30,939 nt of DNA, from assembly GCA_964596015.1 (NCBI GenBank), contig CAZQSB010000030.1, positions 1 to 30,939 of the forward strand, in the 5' to 3' direction. The position numbers and the translations under genes were made by a program. Below the pieces are notes generated by a model, which had not been told where the DNA came from, ran no database searches, and was given only the letters and a program-made list of their open reading frames with translations. This stretch comes from WJMD01 sp964596015 (GTDB lineage Bacteria > Joyebacterota > Joyebacteria > Joyebacterales > Joyebacteraceae). Below, in pieces: positions 16,166 to 23,540 of this stretch (positions are counted from its first letter, which is position 1; each line of letters starts with the position of its first letter).

Positions 16166-16180
16166 GTGAGCGTCGCTCAC
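16166..16180. promoter_or_regulatory. Perfect 7-bp palindrome upstream of the tmRNA promoter
   Basis: GTGAGCG-T-CGCTCAC forms a perfect inverted repeat with a one-base centre, eight bases before the -35 box of the tmRNA promoter. It could be an operator. It has no T-run and no usable loop, so it is a poor terminator candidate. The rest of 16031-16188 shows no supported gene. Confidence 0.3.
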
Positions 16181-16188
16181 CGGCGCCC

Positions 16189-16217
16189 TTGACAGCAGTC
16201 ATCTTCCGCTGTACATT
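16189..16217 (+). promoter_or_regulatory. Sigma70-type promoter of ssrA
   Basis: A perfect TTGACA (16189-16194) and TACATT (16212-16217) are separated by exactly 17 bases. The predicted start near 16224 leaves a precursor leader of about 68 bases before the mature tmRNA 5' end, which RNase P would remove. Confidence 0.6.
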
Positions 16218-16291
16218 GAAGATACGATGCCGCGGGCCTCATGAGGGGCCTTCCTGGCGTCGGCGAACCTGGCCATTTGACAAGTGGATAT

Positions 16292-16648
16292 GGGGGCGAT
16301 CCGGTTTCGACGGATGCGAGAGAAACGCGGATGGCATGCCGAGGTCCCGTTGGCTCGTAAAACAAACGGGAATTTTCTAACTGCCGATTATCAGCCGGCA
16401 TACGTCTGCTAACTAAGCAGGCGCGCTCCACCCGGTTTGGCCCGTGGGGCCGGGATGGAGCGTCATTTACACGGGCTAGCCTTGAAGCACCGCCGCCGGG
16501 CGACGAGGCGAAACTCTACGGCGGCTGGTCCGGCGGGAATCCCGCCCGCTGGAGTCTCGCTGGACGAGAATCAAAGATCGGGCTACGCATGTAGAGGTCC
16601 GCGTGGAGCCGTGTTCGGACGCGGGTTCGACTCCCGCCGCCTCCACCA
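16292..16648 (+). ncRNA. ssrA: Transfer-messenger RNA (tmRNA)
   Basis: The 5' end GGGGGCGATCCGGTTTCGAC and the 3' end GGTTCGACTCCCGCCGCCTCC plus ACCA are the classic tmRNA ends. The seven-base acceptor strands 16292-16298 and 16638-16644 pair with one G-T pair, and CCA is encoded. The first pseudoknot stem (CCCGTT with AACGGG) precedes the tag. By position (nucleotide 92, close to 90 in E. coli) the resume codon is GCC at 16383, giving the tag ADYQPAYVC with a TAA stop at 16410-16412 inside a CTGCT/AGCAG hairpin. The tRNA-like domain, one-piece gene and length of 357 are normal. The tag end Tyr-Val-Cys is not the usual Ala-Ala. Confidence 0.96.
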
Positions 16649-16658
16649 TATATCGAGA

Positions 16659-16695
16659 GGGCTCCGGCCTGGCGGCCGGGGCCCTTCTGTGTTTT
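16659..16695 (+). terminator. Intrinsic terminator of ssrA
   Basis: A perfect 11-pair stem (16659-16669 with 16674-16684, one G-T pair) with the loop TGGC is followed by the T-rich run TTCTGTGTTTT at 16685-16695. It lies 10 bases after the tmRNA CCA end. Confidence 0.9.
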
Positions 16696-16724
16696 CGGGC
16701 CCCCTGTGCCCGCCCGGGAGCCTC

Positions 16725-16753
16725 TTGCACAGCTCCGCGCGACCTCGTAGAAT
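16725..16753 (+). promoter_or_regulatory. Probable promoter of the symporter gene
   Basis: TTGCAC (16725-16730), a 17-base spacer and TAGAAT (16748-16753) lie between the tmRNA terminator and the symporter start. The -10 box equals that of the polysaccharide-operon promoter. Confidence 0.5.
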
Positions 16754-16809
16754 TCCCCTCCCTGTTGACCGCGGGTCCGTCGCGCGTTCCGTGGAGGTCC
16801 GCCCTGCCA

Positions 16810-18480
16810 GTGAAGCTCATCGTCATCGTCCTGTACCTGGCCGCCGTCGTCGGTGTCGGTCTGGCCGCGAGGCGGGGGAGGCTTGCCGGTCCGGCCGACT
16901 TCTTCCTCGCCGGAAGGACGTTCGGTCCGCTGGTCCTCGTCGCGACGATGGCCGCGACGAACTTCAGCGCCTTCACCGTGGTCGGCTTCGCAGGCGCGGG
17001 CTACCGGATGGGCTTCGCCTTCTACCCCGTCATGGGGTTCGGCACCGCCTTCATGGCGCTCTCGTTCCTCCTGATCGGTCTGCCTGTCTGGCGGCTCGGC
17101 GCCCGCTACGGCCTCATCACGCCGCCCGAGCTCGTGTCGACCCGGTACGGCTCGCGAGCGCTCGGCGTCGTCTTCGGGACGGCGATGGCCGTCTTCACGC
17201 TGCCCTACCTCGCCATCCAGCCGCTCGCCGCCGGCTACGCGCTCGAGAGCACGCTCGGGCTGCCGCACGCAATAGGCGGCGCGCTCGTGACCGCCCTCGT
17301 CGTCAGCTACTGTCTCGTCGGCGGCGTGCGCTCGGTCGCCTGGACCGACGTGCTTCAGGGCATCCTCATGTTCGCCGCGCTCTCGCTCTCGTTCGTGGCC
17401 GTGGCCCGGGCGTCCGGCGGGATGGAGGCCGGGCTCACGGCGCTGGCCGAGAAGTCGCCGGAGCACTTCATGCGGCCGGGCGCAGGCGGCGGCATGGCGC
17501 TCGGCATCTGGGCCAGCTACATGCTTCTCTGGCTCCTGGCCGATCCCATGTTCCCCCAGCTCTTCCAGCGCTTCTACGCCGCCCGCGACCAACGGGCCAT
17601 CGTAAGAACGGCGGTCGTCTATCCGTTCATCACGACGGCCCTCTTCTTCCTGCCGGTCGCCATCGGCGTTTTGGGCCGACTGCACGTCCCGGGGCTCGAG
17701 GGGAGCGAGACCGACCGGATCCTCCCGATGGTCGTCGAGCGGTTCGGCGGGACATGGCTTTCTGGGCTCGTGAGCGCCGGGCTCGTCGCGGCCATCATGT
17801 CCACGATGGACTCGCAGCTCCTGACGCTCGGGTCGATCGTGGAGCGGGATCTCATCGGTCGACGGCCGGTCGAACCGTCCGCCGGAAGCGGACCGGCCCG
17901 GAATCGCCTGCTTCCCACCAGACTCTCGCTCGCCGCGCTCGCGGTCATCGGGTACCTCCTGTCGCTCCGGCCGCCCGCGACCATACTCGCCGTCGCGACC
18001 GAGGCTTTCGGCGGGCTCGCCGTGCTCATCCCATCGGTCGTGGCCGCGCTGTGGTGGAAGCGGGCGACGGCGCCGGCCTCGATCGCCTCCATCGTCGCCG
18101 GCGAGGCGTGGATCGCGCTCGCGCACTTCGGACTCGTACCCTCGTTCGGCCTGTTGGCCGCCATTCCGGCGGTCGCGCTGGCCTCGCTCGTTCTCGCGGC
18201 CGGCTCGCTCATTACGCGACGGGTCGAGGGCGCGGGGCGCGAGTGGGCCGGCCTCGCCTCCCCGGGGCTCTCGCGGCGCGGGTGTTTCGGGTGGGCGGTC
18301 GTCTTCGCCGCGTTCCTCGCGCTCTCCGTCGACTGGTGGCGGTTCGGACAGCCGCCTTCGCTCGTCCTCGGACTCCCATCCTGGGTCGCGTACTTCGTCG
18401 TGCTCGCGCTCCTGCTCGCGGTCGCCTTCGACTCGTTCGGGCGTCATCTTCTCCTCCGCTCGCCCCGTCCGGAACGCTGA
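16810..18480 (+). CDS. Sodium:solute symporter (SSS family)
   Basis: A 556-residue protein with about thirteen hydrophobic helices and the LeuT-like SSS pattern. The first helix begins right after the start, followed by FFLAGRTFGPLVLVATMAAT and NFSAFTVVGFAGAGYRMGF. Later CLVGGVRSVAWTDVLQG and AAIMSTMDSQLLTLGSIVERD appear, the latter a family hallmark. It should move a solute (sugar, amino acid, carboxylate or vitamin) with Na+; the substrate is not predictable. The frame is open upstream as far as 16603, inside the tmRNA gene, so that start is rejected. GTG at 16810, with GGAGGT 11 bases upstream, starts exactly at the first helix; the spacing is a little long, leaving some doubt. The gene appears monocistronic. 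Confidence 0.88.
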   Translation: MKLIVIVLYLAAVVGVGLAARRGRLAGPADFFLAGRTFGPLVLVATMAATNFSAFTVVGFAGAGYRMGFAFYPVMGFGTAFMALSFLLIGLPVWRLGARYGLITPPELVSTRYGSRALGVVFGTAMAVFTLPYLAIQPLAAGYALESTLGLPHAIGGALVTALVVSYCLVGGVRSVAWTDVLQGILMFAALSLSFVAVARASGGMEAGLTALAEKSPEHFMRPGAGGGMALGIWASYMLLWLLADPMFPQLFQRFYAARDQRAIVRTAVVYPFITTALFFLPVAIGVLGRLHVPGLEGSETDRILPMVVERFGGTWLSGLVSAGLVAAIMSTMDSQLLTLGSIVERDLIGRRPVEPSAGSGPARNRLLPTRLSLAALAVIGYLLSLRPPATILAVATEAFGGLAVLIPSVVAALWWKRATAPASIASIVAGEAWIALAHFGLVPSFGLLAAIPAVALASLVLAAGSLITRRVEGAGREWAGLASPGLSRRGCFGWAVVFAAFLALSVDWWRFGQPPSLVLGLPSWVAYFVVLALLLAVAFDSFGRHLLLRSPRPER

Positions 18481-18498
18481 TGGACGGGCAGTGTCCAT
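18480..18498 (+). terminator. Possible weak terminator hairpin after the symporter
   Basis: ATGGAC and GTCCAT form a six-pair stem with a seven-base loop starting at the last base of the stop codon. There is no good T-run (AGTGTCTTGTG follows), so function is doubtful. Confidence 0.3.
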
Positions 18499-18530
18499 AG
18501 TGTCTTGTGACTTCACTCGGGCGGCCCGTC

Positions 18531-18560
18531 TTGACCCCCCGCGACGCCACGTGATAGCAT
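18531..18560 (+). promoter_or_regulatory. Probable promoter of the hydrolase-kinase pair
   Basis: TTGACC (18531-18536) and TAGCAT (18555-18560) are separated by 18 bases, upstream of an MBL-fold hydrolase gene at 18696. The leader would be about 130 bases. I saw no clear structured element in it. Confidence 0.45.
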
Positions 18561-18695
18561 CCTGAGTGTCCGCTCCTTCCAAGGATGCGCGCCCACCGCC
18601 CGGCCGTGTGGCGGTCCCGGCGCGCCTCCGCAGTCTCAGGAACCACTCATCCCCTGAAGGCCCCGTGAAGCCGGGACTCAAGGGAGGTCGCGCGC

Positions 18696-19532
18696 ATGCA
18701 GCTCGGGCCCGTCACGCTCGATGTCATCGACGCCGGCCGCTTCCTCTTCGACGGCGGCGGCATGTTCGGCGTGGTCCCGAAGGTCATCTGGAACGAGCTC
18801 CTGCCGGCCGACGACAGGAACCGTCTCACGCTCGCGCTCTGGCTCCTGCTCGTGCGCACTCCGGACGAGACGGTCCTCGTGGACACCGGGTTCGGCAAGA
18901 GGCTCTCTGAGATGGACGAGAGGATGTACGGCCCGGCGCCGACTCCCGCCGTGGACGACGCGCTGGAGCAGAGAGGCGTGTCCGTCGAGGACGTCGACGC
19001 GGTCGTCCTGACGCACCTCCACGCCGACCATGCGGGCGGCGCGGTGACGCGCCGGGGCGATCGTCCGGCGCCGACCTTTCCGAACGCGCGGTACTACGTG
19101 CACGAGAGGGAATGGGCCGACGCGGCGACCCCGAACGCGATGAGCGCCGCCGGCTACAGGGCCGACGACTTCCTCCCGCTGGAGGAGGCGGGGGTGGTCG
19201 AACTCGTCGGCGACCTGCACCGAATCGGGAAGCACGTCGTGCTCGAGAGGACCGGCGGGCACACGGCCGGTCACATGATGGCTCGGGTGAAGACCGACGA
19301 GGGCGAGGTCCTCTATCCGGCCGACCTCATTCCGAGCCGGCACCACTTCAGGGCGCCGTACATCGCGAGCGTCGACCTCTACCCGCTGGACGTCGTCGAG
19401 CGCAAGATGCAGGTCCTCGCCGAGGCGGCGGAGAAGGGCTCCGTCGTCATCTTGGACCACGACCCCGACGGGGCCGTCGGTCGCGTGAGAGAAGGCAAGA
19501 AGGGCCGCTACTTCTTCGAGGAGTCGGAATGA
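18696..19532 (+). CDS. Metallo-beta-lactamase-fold hydrolase
   Basis: A 278-residue MBL-fold enzyme. The dinuclear metal motif is HLHADH (His107, His109, Asp111, His112), followed by the distal His189 in GGHTAGH and an Asp in YPADLIPS. VLVDTGFG precedes the motif. The shape with a cap segment around FDGGGMFG resembles the quorum-quenching lactonase and alkylsulfatase-like branches, but substrate prediction in this superfamily is unreliable. The ATG has GGGAGG eight bases upstream. The stop overlaps the kinase start as ATGA, so the two proteins are translationally coupled. A link to acyl metabolism, such as a lactone or thioester hydrolase feeding an acid to the kinase, is speculation. Confidence 0.85.
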   Translation: MQLGPVTLDVIDAGRFLFDGGGMFGVVPKVIWNELLPADDRNRLTLALWLLLVRTPDETVLVDTGFGKRLSEMDERMYGPAPTPAVDDALEQRGVSVEDVDAVVLTHLHADHAGGAVTRRGDRPAPTFPNARYYVHEREWADAATPNAMSAAGYRADDFLPLEEAGVVELVGDLHRIGKHVVLERTGGHTAGHMMARVKTDEGEVLYPADLIPSRHHFRAPYIASVDLYPLDVVERKMQVLAEAAEKGSVVILDHDPDGAVGRVREGKKGRYFFEESE

Positions 19533-20626
19533 GCGAACGCATCCTTGTCCTGAATCCCGGTTCGACCTCCACGAAGCTCGCGCTCTACGAGGACGGGGAC
19601 GTTCTCTTCGACGAGTCGATCAGCCACTCGCGGCAGGAGCTCTCGCAGTTCCGGAAGATCATCGACCAACTCGAGTACCGTTCCGCGCTCGTGTCGAAGT
19701 TCCTGTCGGACCGTCACATCGACGTGCGGTCGCTCGCCGCGGTCGTCGGCCGAGGCGGACTCATGCAGTCGATCGTGTCGGGAACGTACCGCGTCAACGA
19801 CCGGATGCTCCACGACCTCAGGGTGGGTCTCCAGGGTCAGCACGCCTCGAATCTCGCGGCCCACATGGCGAACGAGATCGCGGAGGAGGCCGACGCGCAG
19901 TGCTTCGTCGTCGACCCGGTCGTCGTCGACGAGCTGTCGCCGCTGGCCAGGCTCTCCGGTCTTCCAGAGCTCCACAGGAAGAGCATCGTCCACGCGCTCA
20001 ACGTGAAGGCCGTCGCCCGGGTCGCGGCGAAGGAGCTCGGGAAGCCGCTCGCCGAAACGAACCTCGTCGTGTGCCACATGGGCGGCGGAACGAGCGTGTG
20101 CGCGCTCGACGGGGGGCGGATGATCGACGTCTCGAACGCGCTCTCGGCCGGGCCCTTCACGCCTGAGCGCGCCGGGTCCGTGCCGACGCTCGACCTCGTC
20201 GAGATGTGCTTCTCGGGCGAGCACACGAAGGACGAGATCTGCAGGAAGCTGGTCGGCAGGGGCGGGCTCGTAGGCTACCTCGGCACCAACGACGCTCTTG
20301 AGGTCGAGACGCGGGCCATCGGCGGGGACGCGAAGGCGAAGCGGGTCTACGACGCCATGGTCTATCAGATCGCGAAGGAGATCGGCGCGATGGCGGCCGT
20401 GCTCAAGGGGCGCGTCGACGCCGTCGTCCTGACGGGCGGGCTGGCCCGCTCGGACTACGTCGTCGGCATGCTGAGGGAGCGCGTCGGTTTCCTCGGGGAG
20501 TTCATCATCGTTCCGGGCGGAGACGAGATGCGGGCGCTGGCCGAGGGCGCGCTGCGCGTGCTTCGGGGCGAGGAGGAGGCACTCGAGTACCCCAATCCGG
20601 TCGCGGACGCCGACGACCTGGTCTAG
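19529..20626 (+). CDS. buk: Butyrate kinase family (acetokinase superfamily)
   Basis: A 365-residue ASKHA-fold kinase. The N-terminal ILVLNPGSTSTKLALYED is the acetokinase signature. VVGRGGLMQ, CHMGGGTSVCALDGGRM and AVVLTGGLARS mark the phosphate- and nucleotide-binding sites. Length and the segment LSAGPFTPERAGSVPTLDL fit butyrate/branched-chain fatty acid kinase rather than acetate kinase, which is about 400 residues. It interconverts butyrate (or a similar acid) plus ATP and the acyl phosphate. The usual partner gene for phosphotransbutyrylase is not beside it; an MBL-fold hydrolase is coupled instead by an ATGA overlap. GAGGAG precedes the start. Direction of flux, ATP production from acyl-CoA or acid activation, cannot be told. 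Confidence 0.88.
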   Translation: MSERILVLNPGSTSTKLALYEDGDVLFDESISHSRQELSQFRKIIDQLEYRSALVSKFLSDRHIDVRSLAAVVGRGGLMQSIVSGTYRVNDRMLHDLRVGLQGQHASNLAAHMANEIAEEADAQCFVVDPVVVDELSPLARLSGLPELHRKSIVHALNVKAVARVAAKELGKPLAETNLVVCHMGGGTSVCALDGGRMIDVSNALSAGPFTPERAGSVPTLDLVEMCFSGEHTKDEICRKLVGRGGLVGYLGTNDALEVETRAIGGDAKAKRVYDAMVYQIAKEIGAMAAVLKGRVDAVVLTGGLARSDYVVGMLRERVGFLGEFIIVPGGDEMRALAEGALRVLRGEEEALEYPNPVADADDLV

Positions 20627-20721
20627 CGCCCGACCCTCGCGCGAGGCGGCGTGGGCCGGGCGTCTTCACACCGGGCCCGCACCGCGCGGCGTCCCGGACA
20701 CGGCATCCTCAGGAGCAGGTA

Positions 20722-21393
20722 ATGAGAGAGCACAGCGGGGTCGGATGGATCGAGGTCATCTGCGGGAGCATGTTCTCCGGGAAGAGCGAGGAGCTCATCA
20801 GGAGGCTCCGGCGCGCGAAGATCGCCCGTCAGAACGTCCTGGCGTTCAAGCCGGCCATCGACGACCGGTACGACGAGGACGACATCGTCTCGCACGACGC
20901 GCGCAGGATCGAATCGATCCGCGTGTCGCGCGCCCAGGAGATCCTTGAGGCCGTCGACGGGTCGGTCGAGGTCGTCGGCATCGACGAGGCTCAGTTCTTC
21001 GATGATCGCCTGGTCCGGGTCTGCGAGGAGCTCGCAGACAGAGGGAAGCGCGTCATCGTCGCGGGTCTCGACCAGGATTACCTCGGTCGCCCGTTCGAGC
21101 CGATGCCGCAGCTTCTGGCCGTGGCCGAGTACATCGACAAGACGCTCGCCGTCTGCATGCAGTGCGGCCGCCCCGCCAACAGGACCCAGCGCATCATCGC
21201 GTCCGACGAACGCGTGGTCGTGGGCGCCGACGAGGTCTACGAGGCGCGCTGCAGGCGGTGCTTCCGGCCTCTCGAGGCTCAGGAAGGGGCGCCGGGGGAT
21301 GCGCAGGACCGGGCACGCGGGGAGGCGCAGAGCGAGGCGCAGCCGGGGGCGCCGGACGATGCCGGAGAGATCGCTCCCGAGAGGCGTGTGTAG
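20722..21393 (+). CDS. tdk: Thymidine kinase, type II
   Basis: A 223-residue cytosolic enzyme phosphorylating thymidine with ATP for salvage. The P-loop GSMFSGKS is at 15-22, the Walker B-like DEAQFF starts at 88, and the zinc site is formed by Cys145/Cys148 and Cys177/Cys180. The core ends near residue 185. The last 35 or so residues are a low-complexity Ala/Gly/Glu/Pro-rich tail, not part of the fold, encoded by G+C-rich repeats. AGGAG is placed well before the ATG. A strong terminator follows, so the gene ends its transcription unit. About 95 bases separate it from the kinase gene upstream and hold no recognised element. Confidence 0.95.
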   Translation: MREHSGVGWIEVICGSMFSGKSEELIRRLRRAKIARQNVLAFKPAIDDRYDEDDIVSHDARRIESIRVSRAQEILEAVDGSVEVVGIDEAQFFDDRLVRVCEELADRGKRVIVAGLDQDYLGRPFEPMPQLLAVAEYIDKTLAVCMQCGRPANRTQRIIASDERVVVGADEVYEARCRRCFRPLEAQEGAPGDAQDRARGEAQSEAQPGAPDDAGEIAPERRV

Positions 21394-21436
21394 CTCGCCG
21401 GAACCAGGAACGCCGCAACTTCTGTTATAGCGAACG

Positions 21437-21467
21437 AAGCCCGCCGCCGCCGCTGTGGCGGGCTTTT
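21437..21467 (+). terminator. Intrinsic terminator after tdk
   Basis: AAGCCCGCC (21437-21445) pairs perfectly with GGCGGGCTT (21457-21465) around an 11-base loop and runs into TTTT. It separates tdk from the downstream yggS operon. Confidence 0.9.
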
Positions 21468-21470
21468 GCG

Positions 21471-21499
21471 TTGCCTCGCCTGTCGGCGGATACTATACT
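21471..21499 (+). promoter_or_regulatory. Promoter of the yggS-yggT-punA-ileS region
   Basis: TTGCCT (21471-21476), a 17-base spacer and TATACT (21494-21499, five of six matches) lie directly after the tdk terminator and 33 bases before the yggS start. Confidence 0.6.
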
Positions 21500-21532
21500 C
21501 AATGGTTCGTACCGAACGGGAGGGAGCGGCCG

Positions 21533-22216
21533 ATGAGCGTCCGCGACAACGTCCTCGAGGTAAGAGAGCGCATGGCGAACGCCGCCGAGCGGGCGCTCCG
21601 CGAACCCTCGGACGTGCTTCTCGTGGCGGTGACCAAGACGGTCGAGCCGCCGCGCATCGCGGAGTGCATAGCCGCCGGTGTCACCGCGATCGGCGAGAAC
21701 CGCATTCAGGAGGCCGAACGGAAGTTCGGCGATCTCCCGAAGGTCGAGCGCCACATGGTCGGGCACCTGCAGCGCAACAAGGTGCCCCGGGCGCTCGAGC
21801 TCTTCGATATGATCCAGTCGGTCGACAGCCCCCGGCTCGCGCGCGAGATCTCGAAGCGGGCGTCCGCCGCGGGGCTCGACGTCGACGTTCTCGTCGAGGT
21901 CAACACGTCCGGCGAGGAGTCGAAGTACGGCTTCAGCCCCGACGAGGTCGTCGACGAGCTCGCCGAGATGGCCGATCTTCACGGCCTCAGGGTCCGCGGA
22001 CTCATGACGGTCGGCGCCTTCGAGGCCGACCCCGACGACGTCCGGCCGTCCTTCCGGCTTCTGAGGAACATCCGGGACCGGGTCGAGGAGGCAGTCATCC
22101 CCGGGGTCGGCATGGACCATCTCTCGATGGGCATGACGAACGACTACGAGGTGGCCATCGAGGAGGGCGCGACGATAGTTCGAGTGGGCCGGGCCATCTT
22201 CGGCGAGAGGGAGTAG
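21533..22216 (+). CDS. yggS: YggS/PLPBP-family pyridoxal phosphate homeostasis protein
   Basis: A 227-residue protein with the fold type III barrel of alanine racemase. The PLP-binding lysine is Lys35 in LLVAVTK. GENRIQEAERKF, HMVGHLQRNK, VLVEVNTSGEESKYGF, GLRVRGLMTVG and the C-terminal LSMGMTNDYEVAIEEGAT with VRVGRAIFG are all family hallmarks. It handles PLP and amino-/keto-acid balance rather than catalysing a known reaction. The ATG at 21533 follows GGGAGGGAG; the frame reaches 21455 only through the promoter region. It is followed by yggT, a very common pairing. Confidence 0.95.
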   Translation: MSVRDNVLEVRERMANAAERALREPSDVLLVAVTKTVEPPRIAECIAAGVTAIGENRIQEAERKFGDLPKVERHMVGHLQRNKVPRALELFDMIQSVDSPRLAREISKRASAAGLDVDVLVEVNTSGEESKYGFSPDEVVDELAEMADLHGLRVRGLMTVGAFEADPDDVRPSFRLLRNIRDRVEEAVIPGVGMDHLSMGMTNDYEVAIEEGATIVRVGRAIFGERE

Positions 22217-22321
22217 GCGGCCGCGCCGCCTTCCCGAAGCGGCAGCTATCCCCGCGGGCGTCGCGGGTTCGTGGCCGCGCGGTCCGCGAGGAAGACATCG
22301 CTCGGAGGGAGGAGAGGAGGC

Positions 22322-22624
22322 ATGTTCGTGCTGGCCAATTTCGTAGCCGCTCTGGCGACGGTCCTCGACATCCTGCTTCTGCTCTACATGATCGCGCTCT
22401 TCGCGGTCGTGGTGATCTCGTGGTTCGCGCCGGCGTCAAGACATCCGTTCATGGTGTTCCTCCGGTCGATCACGTACCCGCTTCTGAACCGTATCAGACG
22501 CGCGTTCCCGTTCCTCGTTCAGTCCGGGTTCGACCTGACTCCCATCGTGCTCTTCTTCATCATCTACTTCGTGCAGCGGTTCCTGGTGCGCTCGCTGTAC
22601 GACCTTGCGGTCCGCCTCGCGTAG
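22322..22624 (+). CDS. YggT-family membrane protein
   Basis: A 100-residue protein with two hydrophobic regions (about residues 5-35 and 65-95) flanking SWFAPASRHPFMVFLRSITYPLLNRIRRAFP condensed into the family loop (VISWFAP and TYPLLNRIRR). YggT proteins have been linked to osmotic tolerance and envelope or division functions; the mechanism is not settled. The ATG at 22322 sits after a purine-rich GGAGGGAGGAGAGGAGG. The yggS-yggT order is widespread, supporting the call. Confidence 0.9.
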   Translation: MFVLANFVAALATVLDILLLLYMIALFAVVVISWFAPASRHPFMVFLRSITYPLLNRIRRAFPFLVQSGFDLTPIVLFFIIYFVQRFLVRSLYDLAVRLA

Positions 22625-22657
22625 AGGCCCGCCGCCAACGACAGTCAGGAGGACGAC

Positions 22658-23488
22658 ATGTCGAACGAGCTTCCGCTCTATGACCGTATCAAGGAAGCAA
22701 GGGCGTTCATCAGGAAGGAGACCTCCTTCAAGGCCCAGGTGGCCGTCGTGCTGGGAAGCGGTCTCGGCAAGCTCTCCGAGCACATGAAGGAGGAAGCGCG
22801 GATCCCGTTCGGCGACATCCCGCACTTCCCGCAGTCGGGCGTCAAGGGCCACGCCGGCGAGCTGGTCCTGGGGACCCTCGGGAAGAAGAACGTCGCGCTC
22901 ATGAACGGCCGCGTGCACTACTACGAGGGGTACTCGATGGAGGAAGTGACCTTCCCGGTCCGCGTCCTCCGCGCCCTCGGGGCGAAGAAGCTCGTCCTCA
23001 CGTGCGCCGCGGGAGGAATGAACCCGCTCCACAGCAAGGGCGACATCGTCGCCATCGTCGACCACATCAACCTGACGGGCGACAATCCGCTCATCGGCCC
23101 GAACGACGAGCGGCTGGGAACGCGGTTCCCCGACATGTCGGAGCCGTGGGACAGGAAGTACGTCGCGATGGCCGAAGAGATCGCGCTCGAGGAGAAGATC
23201 ATGGTCCGGAAGGGCGTCTTCATCGGCGTCGCCGGTCCCAACCTCGAGACGGCCGCTGAGTACCGCTTCCTCAGGATGATCGGCGGGGACGTCGTCAGCA
23301 TGTCGATGGTCGCCGAGAACATCGCGGCCATTCACGCCGGCATGCGGGTCGCCGGTTTCGCCGTGATCACCGACCTGTGTCTGCCGGACGCTCTCGGTCC
23401 CGCGAGTCACACGGAGATCCTCAAGGTCGCGAACCGCGCCGCGCCGAAGCTGACGCAGCTCGTGAAGCGCATGGTCGAGGGAATGTAG
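22658..23488 (+). CDS. punA: Purine nucleoside phosphorylase, class I trimeric type
   Basis: A 276-residue phosphorylase that splits inosine or guanosine with phosphate. Visible family segments are VVLGSGLGKL near residue 30, GRVHYYEGYSMEEVTFPVRV, LTCAAGGMNP, the loop VDHINLTGDNPL, GPNLETAAEYR (usually ETP or ETR), and VVSMSMVAENIAA where the substrate-binding methionine and glutamate lie. The late VITDLC occupies the place of the usual ITN asparagine, which selects 6-oxopurines in this class. Here Asp replaces Asn, so base preference may differ. AGGAGGACGAC stands before the ATG. It lies between yggT and ileS, probably co-transcribed. Confidence 0.92.
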   Translation: MSNELPLYDRIKEARAFIRKETSFKAQVAVVLGSGLGKLSEHMKEEARIPFGDIPHFPQSGVKGHAGELVLGTLGKKNVALMNGRVHYYEGYSMEEVTFPVRVLRALGAKKLVLTCAAGGMNPLHSKGDIVAIVDHINLTGDNPLIGPNDERLGTRFPDMSEPWDRKYVAMAEEIALEEKIMVRKGVFIGVAGPNLETAAEYRFLRMIGGDVVSMSMVAENIAAIHAGMRVAGFAVITDLCLPDALGPASHTEILKVANRAAPKLTQLVKRMVEGM

Positions 23489-23540
23489 ACAGACGCGCCG
23501 CCCGCAGCGCGGCGACACTTTCGGAGACGGACGAAGCACG

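Noticed and set aside
15999..16202. Small minus-strand frame between the HMA-like gene and ssrA
   Set aside because: It contains one tempting hydrophobic segment but no ribosome-binding site, overlaps the tmRNA promoter and the end of the preceding gene, and matches no family I know.
16603..16809. Upstream extension of the symporter frame into the tmRNA gene
   Set aside because: The extension would run through the tmRNA 3' end, its terminator and the symporter promoter; the GTG at 16810 with a GGAGGT starts right at the first helix.
16516..18681. Very long minus-strand open frame opposite the symporter
   Set aside because: It has a charged, low-complexity composition typical of antisense frames in GC-rich genes, crosses the tmRNA gene and terminator, and matches no family, while the plus strand encodes a clear SSS transporter.
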